Positions 1-9,210 of a stretch of 64,000 nucleotides of DNA are shown here, in pieces. The stretch comes from Bacteroidia bacterium (GTDB lineage Bacteria > Bacteroidota > Bacteroidia > Flavobacteriales > Flavobacteriaceae): NCBI GenBank assembly GCA_030429455.1, contig JAUIFC010000002.1, positions 26,079-90,078 of the forward strand, given 5' to 3'. The first letter of the stretch is position 1. Every line of letters begins with the position of its first letter. The translations under genes were made by a program, and so were the position numbers. The notes under the pieces were generated by a model, which was not told the origin of the DNA, searched no databases, and saw only the letters and a list, made by a program, of their open reading frames with translations.

Positions 1-1
1 A

Positions 2-607
2 GCCAATAAGTATAAGACGAAGGACAGTTTAAACAACACAAAAGGCAATGTCGATTGGGTAAATTTTGATTTCGACCGCAATGCTGTAGATTCCTTAATA
101 GCTGTCAATGCTTCGGAATACAAAATCTATAAGGCCATGGGCATGGACGATGATGCTGGTTATTTTACAAAACGATTTTATAGCCAGAGTTTAAAACTTT
201 ATAGAACCACAGGTTTCGGACAGATATTTCAATATTTTATAGACAGCATTCCCTTGGCGATGTTTGTTTTAATGCCACTATTTGCTTTTATTTTAAAGGT
301 ATTTTATTTTCGAAGTGGCAACTATTCGCATCATTTGGTATTCAGTTTTTATTTCTTCTGTTTTTTGTTTACAGTTTTTAGCATTGTTTTGACCGCTAAT
401 AGGATAGATGAAAATATTCCAGCTTGGATAAGTATTGTGATTATTTTATCAACATTCTTCTATCTATGGCGTGCCATTGTACGGTTTTATCAGAAACATT
501 GGTTTTGGAGTTTTATTAAAACAGGCATTATTAGTGGAATCTATTTATTTTTCGTTATACCATTAGCTTTTGTAATCATGCTTTTGGTTGCTTTTTTATT
601 TTATTAA
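2..607 (+). CDS. DUF3667 family membrane protein (5' truncated by window edge)
   Basis: This is the 3' end of a gene that begins left of the window. The frame is open from base 2 and the first ATG at 137 looks internal. About 201 residues are visible: a polar stretch of roughly 45 residues, then four to five hydrophobic helices. The segment FVLMPLFAFILKVFYFRSG followed by a His-His-Leu helix resembles the conserved C-terminal region of DUF3667 proteins, which usually carry a zinc-ribbon-like N-terminus (not visible here). The function of the family is unknown; an inner-membrane location is inferred from the helices. The next gene follows after 87 bases with its own promoter box, so it is probably not co-transcribed only from here. 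Confidence 0.75.
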   Translation, partial: ANKYKTKDSLNNTKGNVDWVNFDFDRNAVDSLIAVNASEYKIYKAMGMDDDAGYFTKRFYSQSLKLYRTTGFGQIFQYFIDSIPLAMFVLMPLFAFILKVFYFRSGNYSHHLVFSFYFFCFLFTVFSIVLTANRIDENIPAWISIVIILSTFFYLWRAIVRFYQKHWFWSFIKTGIISGIYLFFVIPLAFVIMLLVAFLFY

Positions 608-669
608 AAGGCATTTAATCATAATTGATATGCTGAGCTTCACAGGGTTTCTAGATAAAAAAAATCACG

Positions 670-677
670 TAAATTTG
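670..677 (+). promoter_or_regulatory. Bacteroidetes -7 box (TAAATTTG)
   Basis: An exact TAnnTTTG match lies 17 bases before the ATG of the AIM24-family gene. No clear -33 TTG is seen at the usual distance. Confidence 0.5.
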
Positions 678-694
678 ACATAAAACTTAAACAT

Positions 695-1489
695 ATGAAT
701 GCACACGAAATAGATTATGAAATTCACGGCGAAGAAATGCAATTTGTTGAAATTGAATTAGATCCTCAAGAAGCAGTTATTGCCGAATCCGGAAGTTTTA
801 TGATGATGGACGATGGGATAAAGATGGAAACTATTTTCGGAGATGGCTCACAAAAGAACCAAGGTTTTTTTGGTAAAATTTTAGGTGCAGGAAAACGAAT
901 ACTTACAGGCGAAAGTATGTTTATGACGGCTTTTTACAACAATTTGACTGGAAAACGAAAAGTGTCTTTTGCATCGCCTTATCCAGGTAAAATTATTCCG
1001 ATAGATTTATCTGAGGCTGGCGGTAAATTTATTTGTCAAAAAGATGCTTTCTTATGTGCGGCAAAAGGCGTGAGCATTGGTATCGAGTTTTCCAAACGCT
1101 TAGGTAGAGGTTTGTTTGGTGGCGAAGGCTTTATCATGCAAAAACTAGAAGGCGATGGGATGGCTTTTATTCATGCAGGTGGAAATATGTACGAACGAAC
1201 TTTAGAAGTTGGAGAAATTTTAAGAGTGGACACCGGCTGTATCGTTGGATTTACCCAAAACGTTGATTATGATATCGAATTTGTAGGCGGAATTAAAAAT
1301 TCAATTTTTGGAGGCGAAGGTTTGTTTTTTGCCAAACTTCAAGGGCCAGGTAAAGTCTATATCCAATCCTTACCATTCAGTAGATTGGCAGATAGAGTAA
1401 TAGCATCGGCACCACAAGCTGGCGGAAGGGATAAAGGCGAAGGCAGTATTCTTGGAGGAATTGGCAATCTTCTCGACGGAGATAACTAG
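695..1489 (+). CDS. AIM24 / TIGR00266 family protein
   Basis: This is a 264-residue protein of the AIM24 (TIGR00266) family, a repeated beta-sheet fold related to the TRAP-like domain. The family hallmarks visible are the repeated glycine-rich turns: an [15 protein letters not shown] segment near residue 32, [18 protein letters not shown] near 57, [10 protein letters not shown] near 133 and [18 protein letters not shown] near 207. There is no signal peptide or membrane helix, so the protein is probably cytosolic. The biochemical role of bacterial members is unknown; the eukaryotic namesake is mitochondrial. Length is normal for the family. It stands alone, with a promoter box 17 bases upstream and 53 bases before the next gene. 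Confidence 0.88.
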   Translation: MNAHEIDYEIHGEEMQFVEIELDPQEAVIAESGSFMMMDDGIKMETIFGDGSQKNQGFFGKILGAGKRILTGESMFMTAFYNNLTGKRKVSFASPYPGKIIPIDLSEAGGKFICQKDAFLCAAKGVSIGIEFSKRLGRGLFGGEGFIMQKLEGDGMAFIHAGGNMYERTLEVGEILRVDTGCIVGFTQNVDYDIEFVGGIKNSIFGGEGLFFAKLQGPGKVYIQSLPFSRLADRVIASAPQAGGRDKGEGSILGGIGNLLDGDN

Positions 1490-1542
1490 TTTTATTATCC
1501 GTTCAGTACATAATATTCCTTATTTGCAGTAGTTTTACCACT

Positions 1543-4500
1543 ATGCGCAAAGGCATTGTTTATATCACATTCTTAATATTTAGCTTTTCTTCTCAGGCTC
1601 AAACAATTATAAACAAGAGTTTTAAAGTAAGGGACAGTATAGTCTTGGATTCTATAAGCATAAGTCCTTTCGATTTTAAGGTTCAAGGCAATGAAAAAAT
1701 ATTAGATACAAGCTTTTACGACATAAGTTTTTCCAAAGCGACACTTTATCCAAAGCAAAAATTAAAAGATAGTTTTAGCGAAATTCAGGTTTTTTATTAC
1801 CCTTTGCCAAAATTCCTCACACAAACGTATAGTCTTTATGATAGGCGTTTAATTGTAAAAGAAAACACAAACAAGGACAGTTATTTTGATTTGATTAAAT
1901 CTGAAAAATCTCAAATTACTTCTCCATTTCAGGGCTTAAATACGGTGGGAAATATTTCAAGGGCAATAGTTGTGGGTAATAATCAAAATACAGTAACTCA
2001 ATCTGAATTAGATTTACAAATTTCTGGAAAAATTTCGCCCAATGTTACTTTACGTGCCTCAATACAAGATGCCAATGTGCCAACACAAACCAATGGGTTT
2101 TCTCAGCGTCTGGACGAATTTGACCAGATATTTATAGAATTACAAGGGCCTAATTGGGGAATAAGAGCAGGAGATATAGATCTTGTTGAGCAGAACTCTT
2201 TTTTCGGGGCTTTTACCAAAAGGGTTCAAGGACTTAGAGTCGAAGCAGGTTTTGGCGACGATGAGCACAAAACAAATGTCAGTGCTTCTGGCGCATTGGT
2301 GAGAGGTGTTTTTGCAAGAGCAGAACTAGTGGCTCAAGAAGGCAATCAAGGCCCTTACAAAATTAATGGACCAAATGGAGAATTGTTTGTGCTGCTTGTC
2401 TCCGGAAGCGAAGCCGTTTTTGTAAACGGCAGACGATTACAACGTGGTGAGAATTTCGATTACGTTATAAATTACAACGCGGGCGAACTGATTTTTAATC
2501 CCACATTTCCAGTGACTTCAGAAATGAGAATTGTTGTCGAATATCAATATACCGAACAGAATTTCACTCGAGTTGTGGCTCACGGAAAAGCGTCTCATCA
2601 AGCTGAAAAATGGCGCATGAATGGCATGTACTTTGTCGAAAGCGATTTGAAGAATCAACCCTTACAACAAAATTTGAACCAAGCGCAAGTCGAAGCTTTG
2701 GCAAATGCTGGCGACAACCAAGATTTAATGTTTATTCCAAGTGCTGTGGAAACCGAATTTTCTGAAAACAGGATTCAATATACAAAACAAGTCATTGAGG
2801 GGATTGAAGCTTTTGTGCTTTCTAATAATACAGAGGATGTTCTTTTCAATGTCGTTTTTACCGATGTTGGTGCAAATCAAGGAAATTATATTTTGACAAA
2901 TGACAATGCTGTAACCAATGTTTATGAATTTGTGCCTCCATCAAATGGTGTTCCACAAGGTAATTTTGAGCCTATTCGTCAACTTATTGCGCCTCAGAAT
3001 CTTGAAGTTGCCTCGGTAAACGGAACTTACAAAGTGGCCAATAAGACAACTGTAAATTACGAATTGGCGATAAGCCAAAACGACAAAAACTTGTTTTCAG
3101 AAATTGATGATAATAATAACTCTGGTCTTGCAGGACGACTTAATATTCAACAAAATATTTTACAAACCAAAGACACGCTGGCCCTAGATGTTGGAGTAGA
3201 TGTCAACTATATTGACAAGGATTTTACACCTATACAAAGACTTTTTAATGTCGAATTCAGAAGAGATTGGAACATAGATAATGCCCTAGGAAATCAGGTT
3301 CTTACAGATGTTTATACTAAAATGAATTGGAAAAATAAATTAAATTCAACCTATAGATTTCAACAATTGGATTTTTCGGAGAGTTTTAGTGGCAATAAAC
3401 ATGTGTTGAATTCTAAAATGGATTTGGAGAAGCTTCAATTTCAATTGAATACGAGTGTGCTGAATGCCGAATCGGAACAGTTTAAAACAGATTTTTTTAG
3501 ATTAAATGCTCAATCGACTTACAGTCTAAAGAAGTATTGGATTGGTGCAAAAGTAGATTTGGAAGATGTTCAGGAGTTTGATATCACACAAGATGCGTTG
3601 ACTGCAAAGTCGCAACGTTTTCAGGATTATGAAAGTTTTCTTGGCGTAGGAGACAGCACCAAAGTCCATGTGCAATTGGGTTATAGGTATCGGGAGACCG
3701 ATAGTTTAATGGATGGAAATTTGGCAAGGTCTTCAACATCAAATGACATTTATCTTAAATCGACTTTAATAAAAAATAAAGCTTCACAGTTGAATGTTTT
3801 TGCCAATTATAGAACAATAAAATTCGATAGACCAGGAGTTCAAGACCGTGAAATTGTGAATGCTAGAATTCAATACAACCAAAACCTATTTAAGCAGAAA
3901 ATCACTTTTAGAACGACTTATGAAACGAATAGTGGTACTGTGGCAAGACAAGATTTTACATTTGTTCAAGTTGAACCTGGTCAAGGTCAATTTACATGGG
4001 TGGATTATAATTCTAATGGCATTCAGGAACTTGACGAGTTTGAGGTTGCTCAATTTCAAGATCAAGCGGAATATGTGCGGGTATTATTGCCTAATCAGGT
4101 GTTTGTTGGAGTAAATCAAAATCGCTTTTCCAACCAGATGAATATCAATTTGCGCTCATGGGAGAAAGAGAAGGGAATAAAAAAAATGTTTTCACATTTT
4201 TTCAATCAGACGGCGTTCAGTATCGACAGGCAATTGGCAAGAGATGCCAATGCTATAGAAATCAATCCATTTTCTTCTGGTAATTCTGAGGAGTTGGCAC
4301 TCCTTTCAAATTTTAGAAACACCTTGTTTTTTAACCGTGGTAGACAAAAATATACCAATTCCTACACGTATATATCCAATGTAAATAAAAGTTTGTTAAG
4401 TACTGGTTTACAGGATAATATACTTGAAAGTCATCAGTGGGATTTCCTTCACAAGTTTGGTGAAACTTGGTTGTTGAATACCAATTTGAGTTACACATTG

Positions 4501-4941
4501 AACGAGAGTATTTCAGAAAATTTTGACAATAGAAATTTTGAATTAAATGCAAATGAAGCTCGCCTAAAACTATCCTATTTGTTATCCAACGAAAAGCGCT
4601 TTGATGTGTATTACGAATATAAATCTCAGGAAAACTTAACTGGAGACGAAACACTTACACAACAAACCGCTGGCGTGTCTTTTACCTTTATCAATGGAAG
4701 TAAATACAACATCAATGGAGATGTAAACTACATCAAAAACATATTTGAAGGCGATAGTTTTTCGCCAGTTGCTTTTACCATGTTAGAAGGCTTACAACCT
4801 GACGACAATTTTACATGGAATCTATTTCTGCAGCGTAAGATTACGTCTTTTCTAGACTTAAATCTAAATTATTCAGGTCGAAACTCTTCAGGCTCTAGAA
4901 CCATTCATACTGGGAGTGTTCAATTAAGGGCTTATTTTTAA
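1543..4941 (+). CDS. Very large secreted beta-barrel-like protein, unnamed Bacteroidetes family
   Basis: I do not know a name for this 1132-residue protein. It has a signal peptide (MRKGIVYITFLIFSFSSQAQ) and no internal hydrophobic helix. Residues around 150-225 contain the pattern 'sGKISPNVTLRASIQDAN ... RAGDIDL', and residues about 265-345 hold a compact beta domain (GPYKINGPNGELFVLLVSGS ... VIEY-like strands) that I associate with conserved Bacteroidetes envelope proteins. The C-terminal 500 residues alternate polar and aromatic strands typical of outer-membrane barrels, and the chain ends in QLRAYF with a terminal Phe, as many OMPs do. Location in the outer membrane is inferred. Its last 18 bases overlap the 3' end of the convergent mltD-like gene. 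Confidence 0.8.
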   Translation: MRKGIVYITFLIFSFSSQAQTIINKSFKVRDSIVLDSISISPFDFKVQGNEKILDTSFYDISFSKATLYPKQKLKDSFSEIQVFYYPLPKFLTQTYSLYDRRLIVKENTNKDSYFDLIKSEKSQITSPFQGLNTVGNISRAIVVGNNQNTVTQSELDLQISGKISPNVTLRASIQDANVPTQTNGFSQRLDEFDQIFIELQGPNWGIRAGDIDLVEQNSFFGAFTKRVQGLRVEAGFGDDEHKTNVSASGALVRGVFARAELVAQEGNQGPYKINGPNGELFVLLVSGSEAVFVNGRRLQRGENFDYVINYNAGELIFNPTFPVTSEMRIVVEYQYTEQNFTRVVAHGKASHQAEKWRMNGMYFVESDLKNQPLQQNLNQAQVEALANAGDNQDLMFIPSAVETEFSENRIQYTKQVIEGIEAFVLSNNTEDVLFNVVFTDVGANQGNYILTNDNAVTNVYEFVPPSNGVPQGNFEPIRQLIAPQNLEVASVNGTYKVANKTTVNYELAISQNDKNLFSEIDDNNNSGLAGRLNIQQNILQTKDTLALDVGVDVNYIDKDFTPIQRLFNVEFRRDWNIDNALGNQVLTDVYTKMNWKNKLNSTYRFQQLDFSESFSGNKHVLNSKMDLEKLQFQLNTSVLNAESEQFKTDFFRLNAQSTYSLKKYWIGAKVDLEDVQEFDITQDALTAKSQRFQDYESFLGVGDSTKVHVQLGYRYRETDSLMDGNLARSSTSNDIYLKSTLIKNKASQLNVFANYRTIKFDRPGVQDREIVNARIQYNQNLFKQKITFRTTYETNSGTVARQDFTFVQVEPGQGQFTWVDYNSNGIQELDEFEVAQFQDQAEYVRVLLPNQVFVGVNQNRFSNQMNINLRSWEKEKGIKKMFSHFFNQTAFSIDRQLARDANAIEINPFSSGNSEELALLSNFRNTLFFNRGRQKYTNSYTYISNVNKSLLSTGLQDNILESHQWDFLHKFGETWLLNTNLSYTLNESISENFDNRNFELNANEARLKLSYLLSNEKRFDVYYEYKSQENLTGDETLTQQTAGVSFTFINGSKYNINGDVNYIKNIFEGDSFSPVAFTMLEGLQPDDNFTWNLFLQRKITSFLDLNLNYSGRNSSGSRTIHTGSVQLRAYF

Positions 4942-6474
4942 AACCATTCCTGGTTTTAGGCTATTGCCTCTAAGGTTATTAAGTTCTTTAAGATTGCTAA
5001 TGCTTACATTCTTGAATTTCTGAGAAATGCTCCAAAGAGAATCACCTTGTTTCACCGTATAAGTGGCATTGGAATTGGCTATTTTTTGAGGTGTTTTCTT
5101 TTTGGATGTAGAAGCTTTCGCAACATGATCAAAATTGGTAGATCTTGGATATATCGTCAGTCGTTGTCCAATTCTTAAATTATTAGACCTCAAACCATTC
5201 CATCGCTTAATTTGTGAAACCCTCACACCATATTTTCTAGCAATTCTTCCCATATAATCACCAGAGCGAACACGATATCTAATTCTGTCACCCATTTTAA
5301 CGTATTGGGGTAATTTTTCTTTGGACTTTTTAATATTTTCTTGAGCGTAATTATATACTTCTTGTTCGTTTGAGACATAAAGGCCTAAGGCTTTGTAAGG
5401 CAATCGAAGGGTATATTTTCTGGATTTGTCCTCAGGAATAATATTAAGTTTATAGCTTGGATTTAGGAATTCTATAAAATTTATATCGGTATTCGTTATT
5501 TCGGCAACTTGGTCAAATTTGATGAGGTTTTTTGCCTGAATTGTGTCTGTTGCAATGTAAGGTGTATAGCCTAAACTGGGTTTCAAGCCATATAATTCAG
5601 CGTTTTCAAAAATGTACATCACGGCGAAAAATGCTGGAACATAACCAGAAGTTTCTCGAGGTAAAAACGATCGAATGGCCCAATAGTTTTTCTGTCCTCC
5701 ACTTCTTCTTATGGCTTTGTTTACATTTCCCGGACCAGAGTTATAAGCAGCCAATGCCAAATTCCAATCGTCGAAAATAGAGTAGAGGTCTCTTAAATAC
5801 TTAGCTGCTGCTTCTGTGGATTTTATAGGGTCCATTCGCTCATCAACATAACTGTTGACATGAAGATCGTATATTTTTCCTGTTTGAAACATAAATTGCC
5901 AAAGGCCGGTTGCGCCAACCCAAGATTTTGCTTTTGGGTTTAAAGCCGACTCGACTATGGCTAGGTATTTTAACTCCAGCGGTATGTCATACTTGTCAAA
6001 AATTTCTTCAAACATAGGAAAGTAGTAGGTGCTCAGACTGAGTAATCTTTCATTGATGCCTTTGTCTCTTTTTAAATAAAATTTAATAACATTCTCTAAA
6101 TCTGGGTGGTAGCCAATATCTAAAGGCGTTTGAGCATTGAGATTTGCAAGATTTTTTTTCAAGGCCTCAGAATCGAGTTTGAAATTTATTTTTTTATCAA
6201 AACTGTTGTTTTTAATAGCATCTTCTTGAACTTTAAACATAGACGAGTTTGCCAATAGAGCTTGCCATGAAGAATCTATAATCATGGTCTTTTTAAAGTC
6301 TTCAAAAAACCATACCAAGGTGTCAGATTCTAAGGTTTTTATAAGCACTTTGTCAAGTTTGGAATTCGAGAAGTTTTTACTCACATCGCTTTGCTGAGCA
6401 TTTAGGTTGCTAAACGTAAAACAGGTCAATAAAGAGAAGGTAAACAAAAATTTAATGGACTTATAATCAGGCAT
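4924..6474 (-). CDS. mltD: Membrane-associated lytic murein transglycosylase with two LysM domains (MltD-like)
   Basis: The product cleaves the glycan strand of peptidoglycan in the periplasm, leaving 1,6-anhydro ends. The SLT domain carries the catalytic Glu in AIVESALNPKA (E175 from the ATG), followed by the GATGLWQFM and AYNSGPGNV motifs. Two LysM domains, YRVRSGDYMGRIARKYGV and YTVKQGDSLWSISQKFKN, form the C-terminus and bind the cell wall. I use the ATG at 6474; a TTG at 6501 would add nine residues in front of an otherwise normal signal peptide (MPDYKSIKFLFTFSLLTCF) and is less likely. The length of 516 residues fits MltD-type enzymes. The 3' end overlaps the convergent large barrel gene by 18 bases. 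Confidence 0.93.
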   Translation of the reverse strand: MPDYKSIKFLFTFSLLTCFTFSNLNAQQSDVSKNFSNSKLDKVLIKTLESDTLVWFFEDFKKTMIIDSSWQALLANSSMFKVQEDAIKNNSFDKKINFKLDSEALKKNLANLNAQTPLDIGYHPDLENVIKFYLKRDKGINERLLSLSTYYFPMFEEIFDKYDIPLELKYLAIVESALNPKAKSWVGATGLWQFMFQTGKIYDLHVNSYVDERMDPIKSTEAAAKYLRDLYSIFDDWNLALAAYNSGPGNVNKAIRRSGGQKNYWAIRSFLPRETSGYVPAFFAVMYIFENAELYGLKPSLGYTPYIATDTIQAKNLIKFDQVAEITNTDINFIEFLNPSYKLNIIPEDKSRKYTLRLPYKALGLYVSNEQEVYNYAQENIKKSKEKLPQYVKMGDRIRYRVRSGDYMGRIARKYGVRVSQIKRWNGLRSNNLRIGQRLTIYPRSTNFDHVAKASTSKKKTPQKIANSNATYTVKQGDSLWSISQKFKNVSISNLKELNNLRGNSLKPGMVLKISP

Positions 6475-6554
6475 AAAATGGATATTAAAAAAGAAGGTCA
6501 AAATAATATTTTAATAATAATTTGCATATTATTTAAAGATTTTTTTAAATAAAA

Positions 6555-6582
6555 AAAACCCAAAGAAAAAACTTTGGGTTTT
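6555..6582 (-). terminator. Rho-independent terminator of the DUF4293 gene
   Basis: Read on the minus strand: AAAACCCAAAG, a six-T loop, CTTTGGGTTTT, then a run of T. An 11-bp perfect stem begins 24 bases after the DUF4293 stop codon. Confidence 0.85.
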
Positions 6583-6606
6583 GCACTAAATATACTAAGG
6601 TAAAGA

Positions 6607-7011
6607 CTATCTAAAACGATCTGCAGATTTTACAAGTTCATCATCTCTTTTGATGCCCCTAAGAGCTAATACAATACAAACAATAGAAATGAAAGGAATG
6701 ATGATCCAAATACCCTTCTGCGAAAAATTAAATTCTCCAGGTAGTGTTAGCAAAGTGTATGCTAGAAAGCCTAGTACGACAGAGTTTAAAACAAAAATTG
6801 TCATACCTAACTTGCTTTGAAGACTTCTGTTTTTATATGAAAACAAGGTCCAGAAAGAAAGAAGTATAACCAATATAAAGACAACTAAATATTCAAAAGC
6901 AAAAGACTCAATGATATTAACAAGTTGATCTATTGTTTTGAAGAAAAAAGAAGCAACAACATTAATAATGATGATAACAATTAAATAAATGCTTTGAATT
7001 CTTTGAATCAT
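6607..7011 (-). CDS. DUF4293 family inner-membrane protein
   Basis: A 134-residue protein with four predicted membrane helices (about residues 8-24, 40-57, 67-88 and 99-117). It starts with MIQRIQSIYL and ends with the basic-acidic tail ALRGIKRDDELVKSADRFR, both characteristic of DUF4293, a small family found in Bacteroidetes and often encoded beside rho, as here. Its function is unknown. It is divergent from rho across 190 bases, has an exact -7 box 20 bases before its ATG and a strong terminator after its stop, so it is probably a monocistronic unit. Confidence 0.88.
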   Translation of the reverse strand: MIQRIQSIYLIVIIIINVVASFFFKTIDQLVNIIESFAFEYLVVFILVILLSFWTLFSYKNRSLQSKLGMTIFVLNSVVLGFLAYTLLTLPGEFNFSQKGIWIIIPFISIVCIVLALRGIKRDDELVKSADRFR

Positions 7012-7030
7012 ATGTTCTTTAAAAAGGATT

Positions 7031-7038
7031 GCAAAAAT
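7031..7038 (-). promoter_or_regulatory. Bacteroidetes -7 box (TATTTTTG) for the DUF4293 gene
   Basis: An exact TAnnTTTG match on the minus strand, 19 bases before the ATG of the DUF4293 gene. Confidence 0.5.
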
Positions 7039-7091
7039 AGAGGTTTATTTGCAAAAAACTAAATTTAAAAGAAAAATATGTTGTATTATTG

Positions 7092-7129
7092 CAATGCATA
7101 ATTGCTGATGGCAATTTCTCAATGCATAA
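7092..7129 (+). repeat. Direct repeat CAATGCATAA x2 in the rho upstream region
   Basis: CAATGCATAA occurs at 7092-7101 and 7120-7129, one copy every 28 bases, with a small ATTGC/GCAAT dyad between them. It lies 72-110 bases before the rho ATG. It could be regulatory; no role is established. Confidence 0.4.
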
Positions 7130-7201
7130 ACAACTCAACAACTTCTTCAAAGGTTAATATTACAAATTTTAGTATAGTTAATAACGCTTTTTTATTTATA
7201 C

Positions 7202-8929
7202 ATGTTCGAAATCATAGAATTAAAGTCAAGAAAATTGGCTGAATTACAACAAATCTCAAAAGATTTGTCTATCCCAAAATACAGAGGGCTTAAAAAATTA
7301 GATTTAGTTTATAAAATATTGGATTTTCAAGCTTCTAATCCGAATGAAGTAAAGTCCTATTTGGATTCTTCTAGTACCAAAGAAGAAAAAGTAGAGGTGA
7401 AAAAAGAAGTAAAAGTTGAAAATGTTGAAAAAAAGCCAACAAATCAAAGAAAACCACGAAAACCGAGAACTGTACGTTCTAAAACTTCAACGGCAGTTTC
7501 CAAAAAGGAAGAAAACACAATAGAGGAAAAACCTAAAGTGGAAGATAAAAAAACGGAAAACCGAGAGCAAAAAAGAGAAAATCCTAGACAAAAGTCGGTA
7601 AGAAGAGATAATGAATCGAACAACAAACCTTCAAGATCTCATCAAAAGCAATCTCCTCAAAGTAATCAAAGTCAAAAGAATTCGGTTGAACAACAAAATA
7701 ATCAGAATCAAACCAAATCTGCAGATCAGCCAAGTGTAAAGACAGATCAAAATTCGCCCCAAACGGCCGAAAAACCTCAAAACGAAAACAAATACAGACA
7801 TCCGCAGTATGAGTTCGATGCGTTAATTCAATCAGAAGGGGTTCTGGATATTATGCAAGATGGGTATGGCTTTTTAAGGTCATCAGATTACAATTATTTG
7901 TCTTCTCCAGACGATATTTATTTGTCACAATCTCAAATTAAATTATTTGGACTTAAAACAGGAGATACAGTTCTTGGAGAAGTTAGACCGCCTAAAGAAG
8001 GTGAGAAATATTTTCCATTAATTAAGATTATTAAAATAAATGGACTTGATCCTAAGGTGGTTAGAGATAGAGTGTCATTTGAGCACTTAACGCCGCTGTT
8101 CCCGCAAGAAAAACTGAATATTGCAGACAAGGGCAATAATATTTCAACTAGAATAATCGATTTGTTTTCGCCAATAGGCAAAGGGCAACGCGGAATGATT
8201 GTAGCACAGCCAAAGACTGGTAAAACAATGTTGTTAAAAGATGTCGCCAATGCCATTGCGGCCAATCATCCAGAAGTTTACCAAATTGTACTTTTAATTG
8301 ACGAACGTCCAGAAGAAGTAACCGATATGCAGCGTCATGTTAAAGGCGAAGTAGTTGCTTCAACTTTTGATAAAGAGGCACATGAACACGTAAGAGTGGC
8401 TAATATTGTGATCGAAAAAGCAAAACGATTGGTAGAATGTGGCCATGATGTGGTTATTCTTTTAGATTCTATTACTCGATTGGCGAGGGCTTACAATACG
8501 GTTCAGCCAGCAAGTGGAAAGGTCTTAAGTGGTGGTGTTGATGCCAACGCATTACATAAACCAAAACGTTTCTTTGGTGCAGCACGAAACATAGAAAATG
8601 GTGGCTCTCTTTCTATCATTGCCACGGCTCTTATCGATACAGGATCTAAAATGGACGAAGTTATTTTTGAAGAATTTAAAGGAACAGGTAATATGGAATT
8701 GCAGTTAGATAGAAAAATATCTAACAGAAGAATATTCCCTGCTATCGATTTGAATTCCTCAAGTACACGTCGTGATGATTTATTACATCATGAAAATACA
8801 TTGCAGAAAATGTGGGTGTTAAGAAAATACCTTAACGATATGAACCCTATTGAAGCGATGGAATTCATTCACGACCGAATTAAACAAACCCGAAGCAACG
8901 AAGAGTTTTTAGTAACTATGAATAGTTGA
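7202..8929 (+). CDS. rho: Transcription termination factor Rho
   Basis: Rho is the hexameric RNA-dependent ATPase/translocase that ends transcription. The order of domains is: the N-terminal Rho helical domain (residues 1-45), a disordered insertion rich in Lys, Asn, Gln and Ser (about 60-200), the cold-shock RNA-binding domain ([20 protein letters not shown], about 216-285) and the RecA-like ATPase core. Walker A is PKTGKT at 337-342, and Walker B is [16 protein letters not shown]. At 575 residues it is longer than the roughly 420 of E. coli Rho because of the insertion, which is typical of Bacteroidetes. It has its own 190-base upstream region with direct repeats. No terminator is visible downstream. 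Confidence 0.97.
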   Translation: MFEIIELKSRKLAELQQISKDLSIPKYRGLKKLDLVYKILDFQASNPNEVKSYLDSSSTKEEKVEVKKEVKVENVEKKPTNQRKPRKPRTVRSKTSTAVSKKEENTIEEKPKVEDKKTENREQKRENPRQKSVRRDNESNNKPSRSHQKQSPQSNQSQKNSVEQQNNQNQTKSADQPSVKTDQNSPQTAEKPQNENKYRHPQYEFDALIQSEGVLDIMQDGYGFLRSSDYNYLSSPDDIYLSQSQIKLFGLKTGDTVLGEVRPPKEGEKYFPLIKIIKINGLDPKVVRDRVSFEHLTPLFPQEKLNIADKGNNISTRIIDLFSPIGKGQRGMIVAQPKTGKTMLLKDVANAIAANHPEVYQIVLLIDERPEEVTDMQRHVKGEVVASTFDKEAHEHVRVANIVIEKAKRLVECGHDVVILLDSITRLARAYNTVQPASGKVLSGGVDANALHKPKRFFGAARNIENGGSLSIIATALIDTGSKMDEVIFEEFKGTGNMELQLDRKISNRRIFPAIDLNSSSTRRDDLLHHENTLQKMWVLRKYLNDMNPIEAMEFIHDRIKQTRSNEEFLVTMNS

Positions 8930-9097
8930 TCACTATCTGGTAGATTTTAATGTTCAAATTTTTTCATTCTTCAGACTAGAATTCCTAGAATTGGTTGAAT
9001 TTTAATTTTATAGCAAAACATTTTTAAACCGAACTCTTCTCTTTTATAACTGAAAAGTCCAGTGTTTTATTAATGCGTTTGGTATTTCAGCTTTTAC

Positions 9098-9138
9098 TTA
9101 TACTATTTGTGATTTGAAATTATTGCAAAAGAAATTGA
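9098..9138 (+). repeat. 41-bp dispersed repeat, copy 1
   Basis: This intergenic segment matches 37884-37924 at 37 of 41 positions, and all four differences are transitions. It sits in the 281-base gap between rho and the DeoR-type regulator, which otherwise shows no gene. Confidence 0.7.
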
Positions 9139-9210
9139 AGGCTAAGAGAAGAATTCTGCTTTAACTGTTATTTCAGTTCTTGGTAATTTTATAAACCGGG
9201 TTTGTTACCT

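Noticed and set aside
6475..6501. A TTG start for the lytic transglycosylase
   Set aside because: It would place nine residues in front of a complete signal peptide; the ATG at 6474 fits better.
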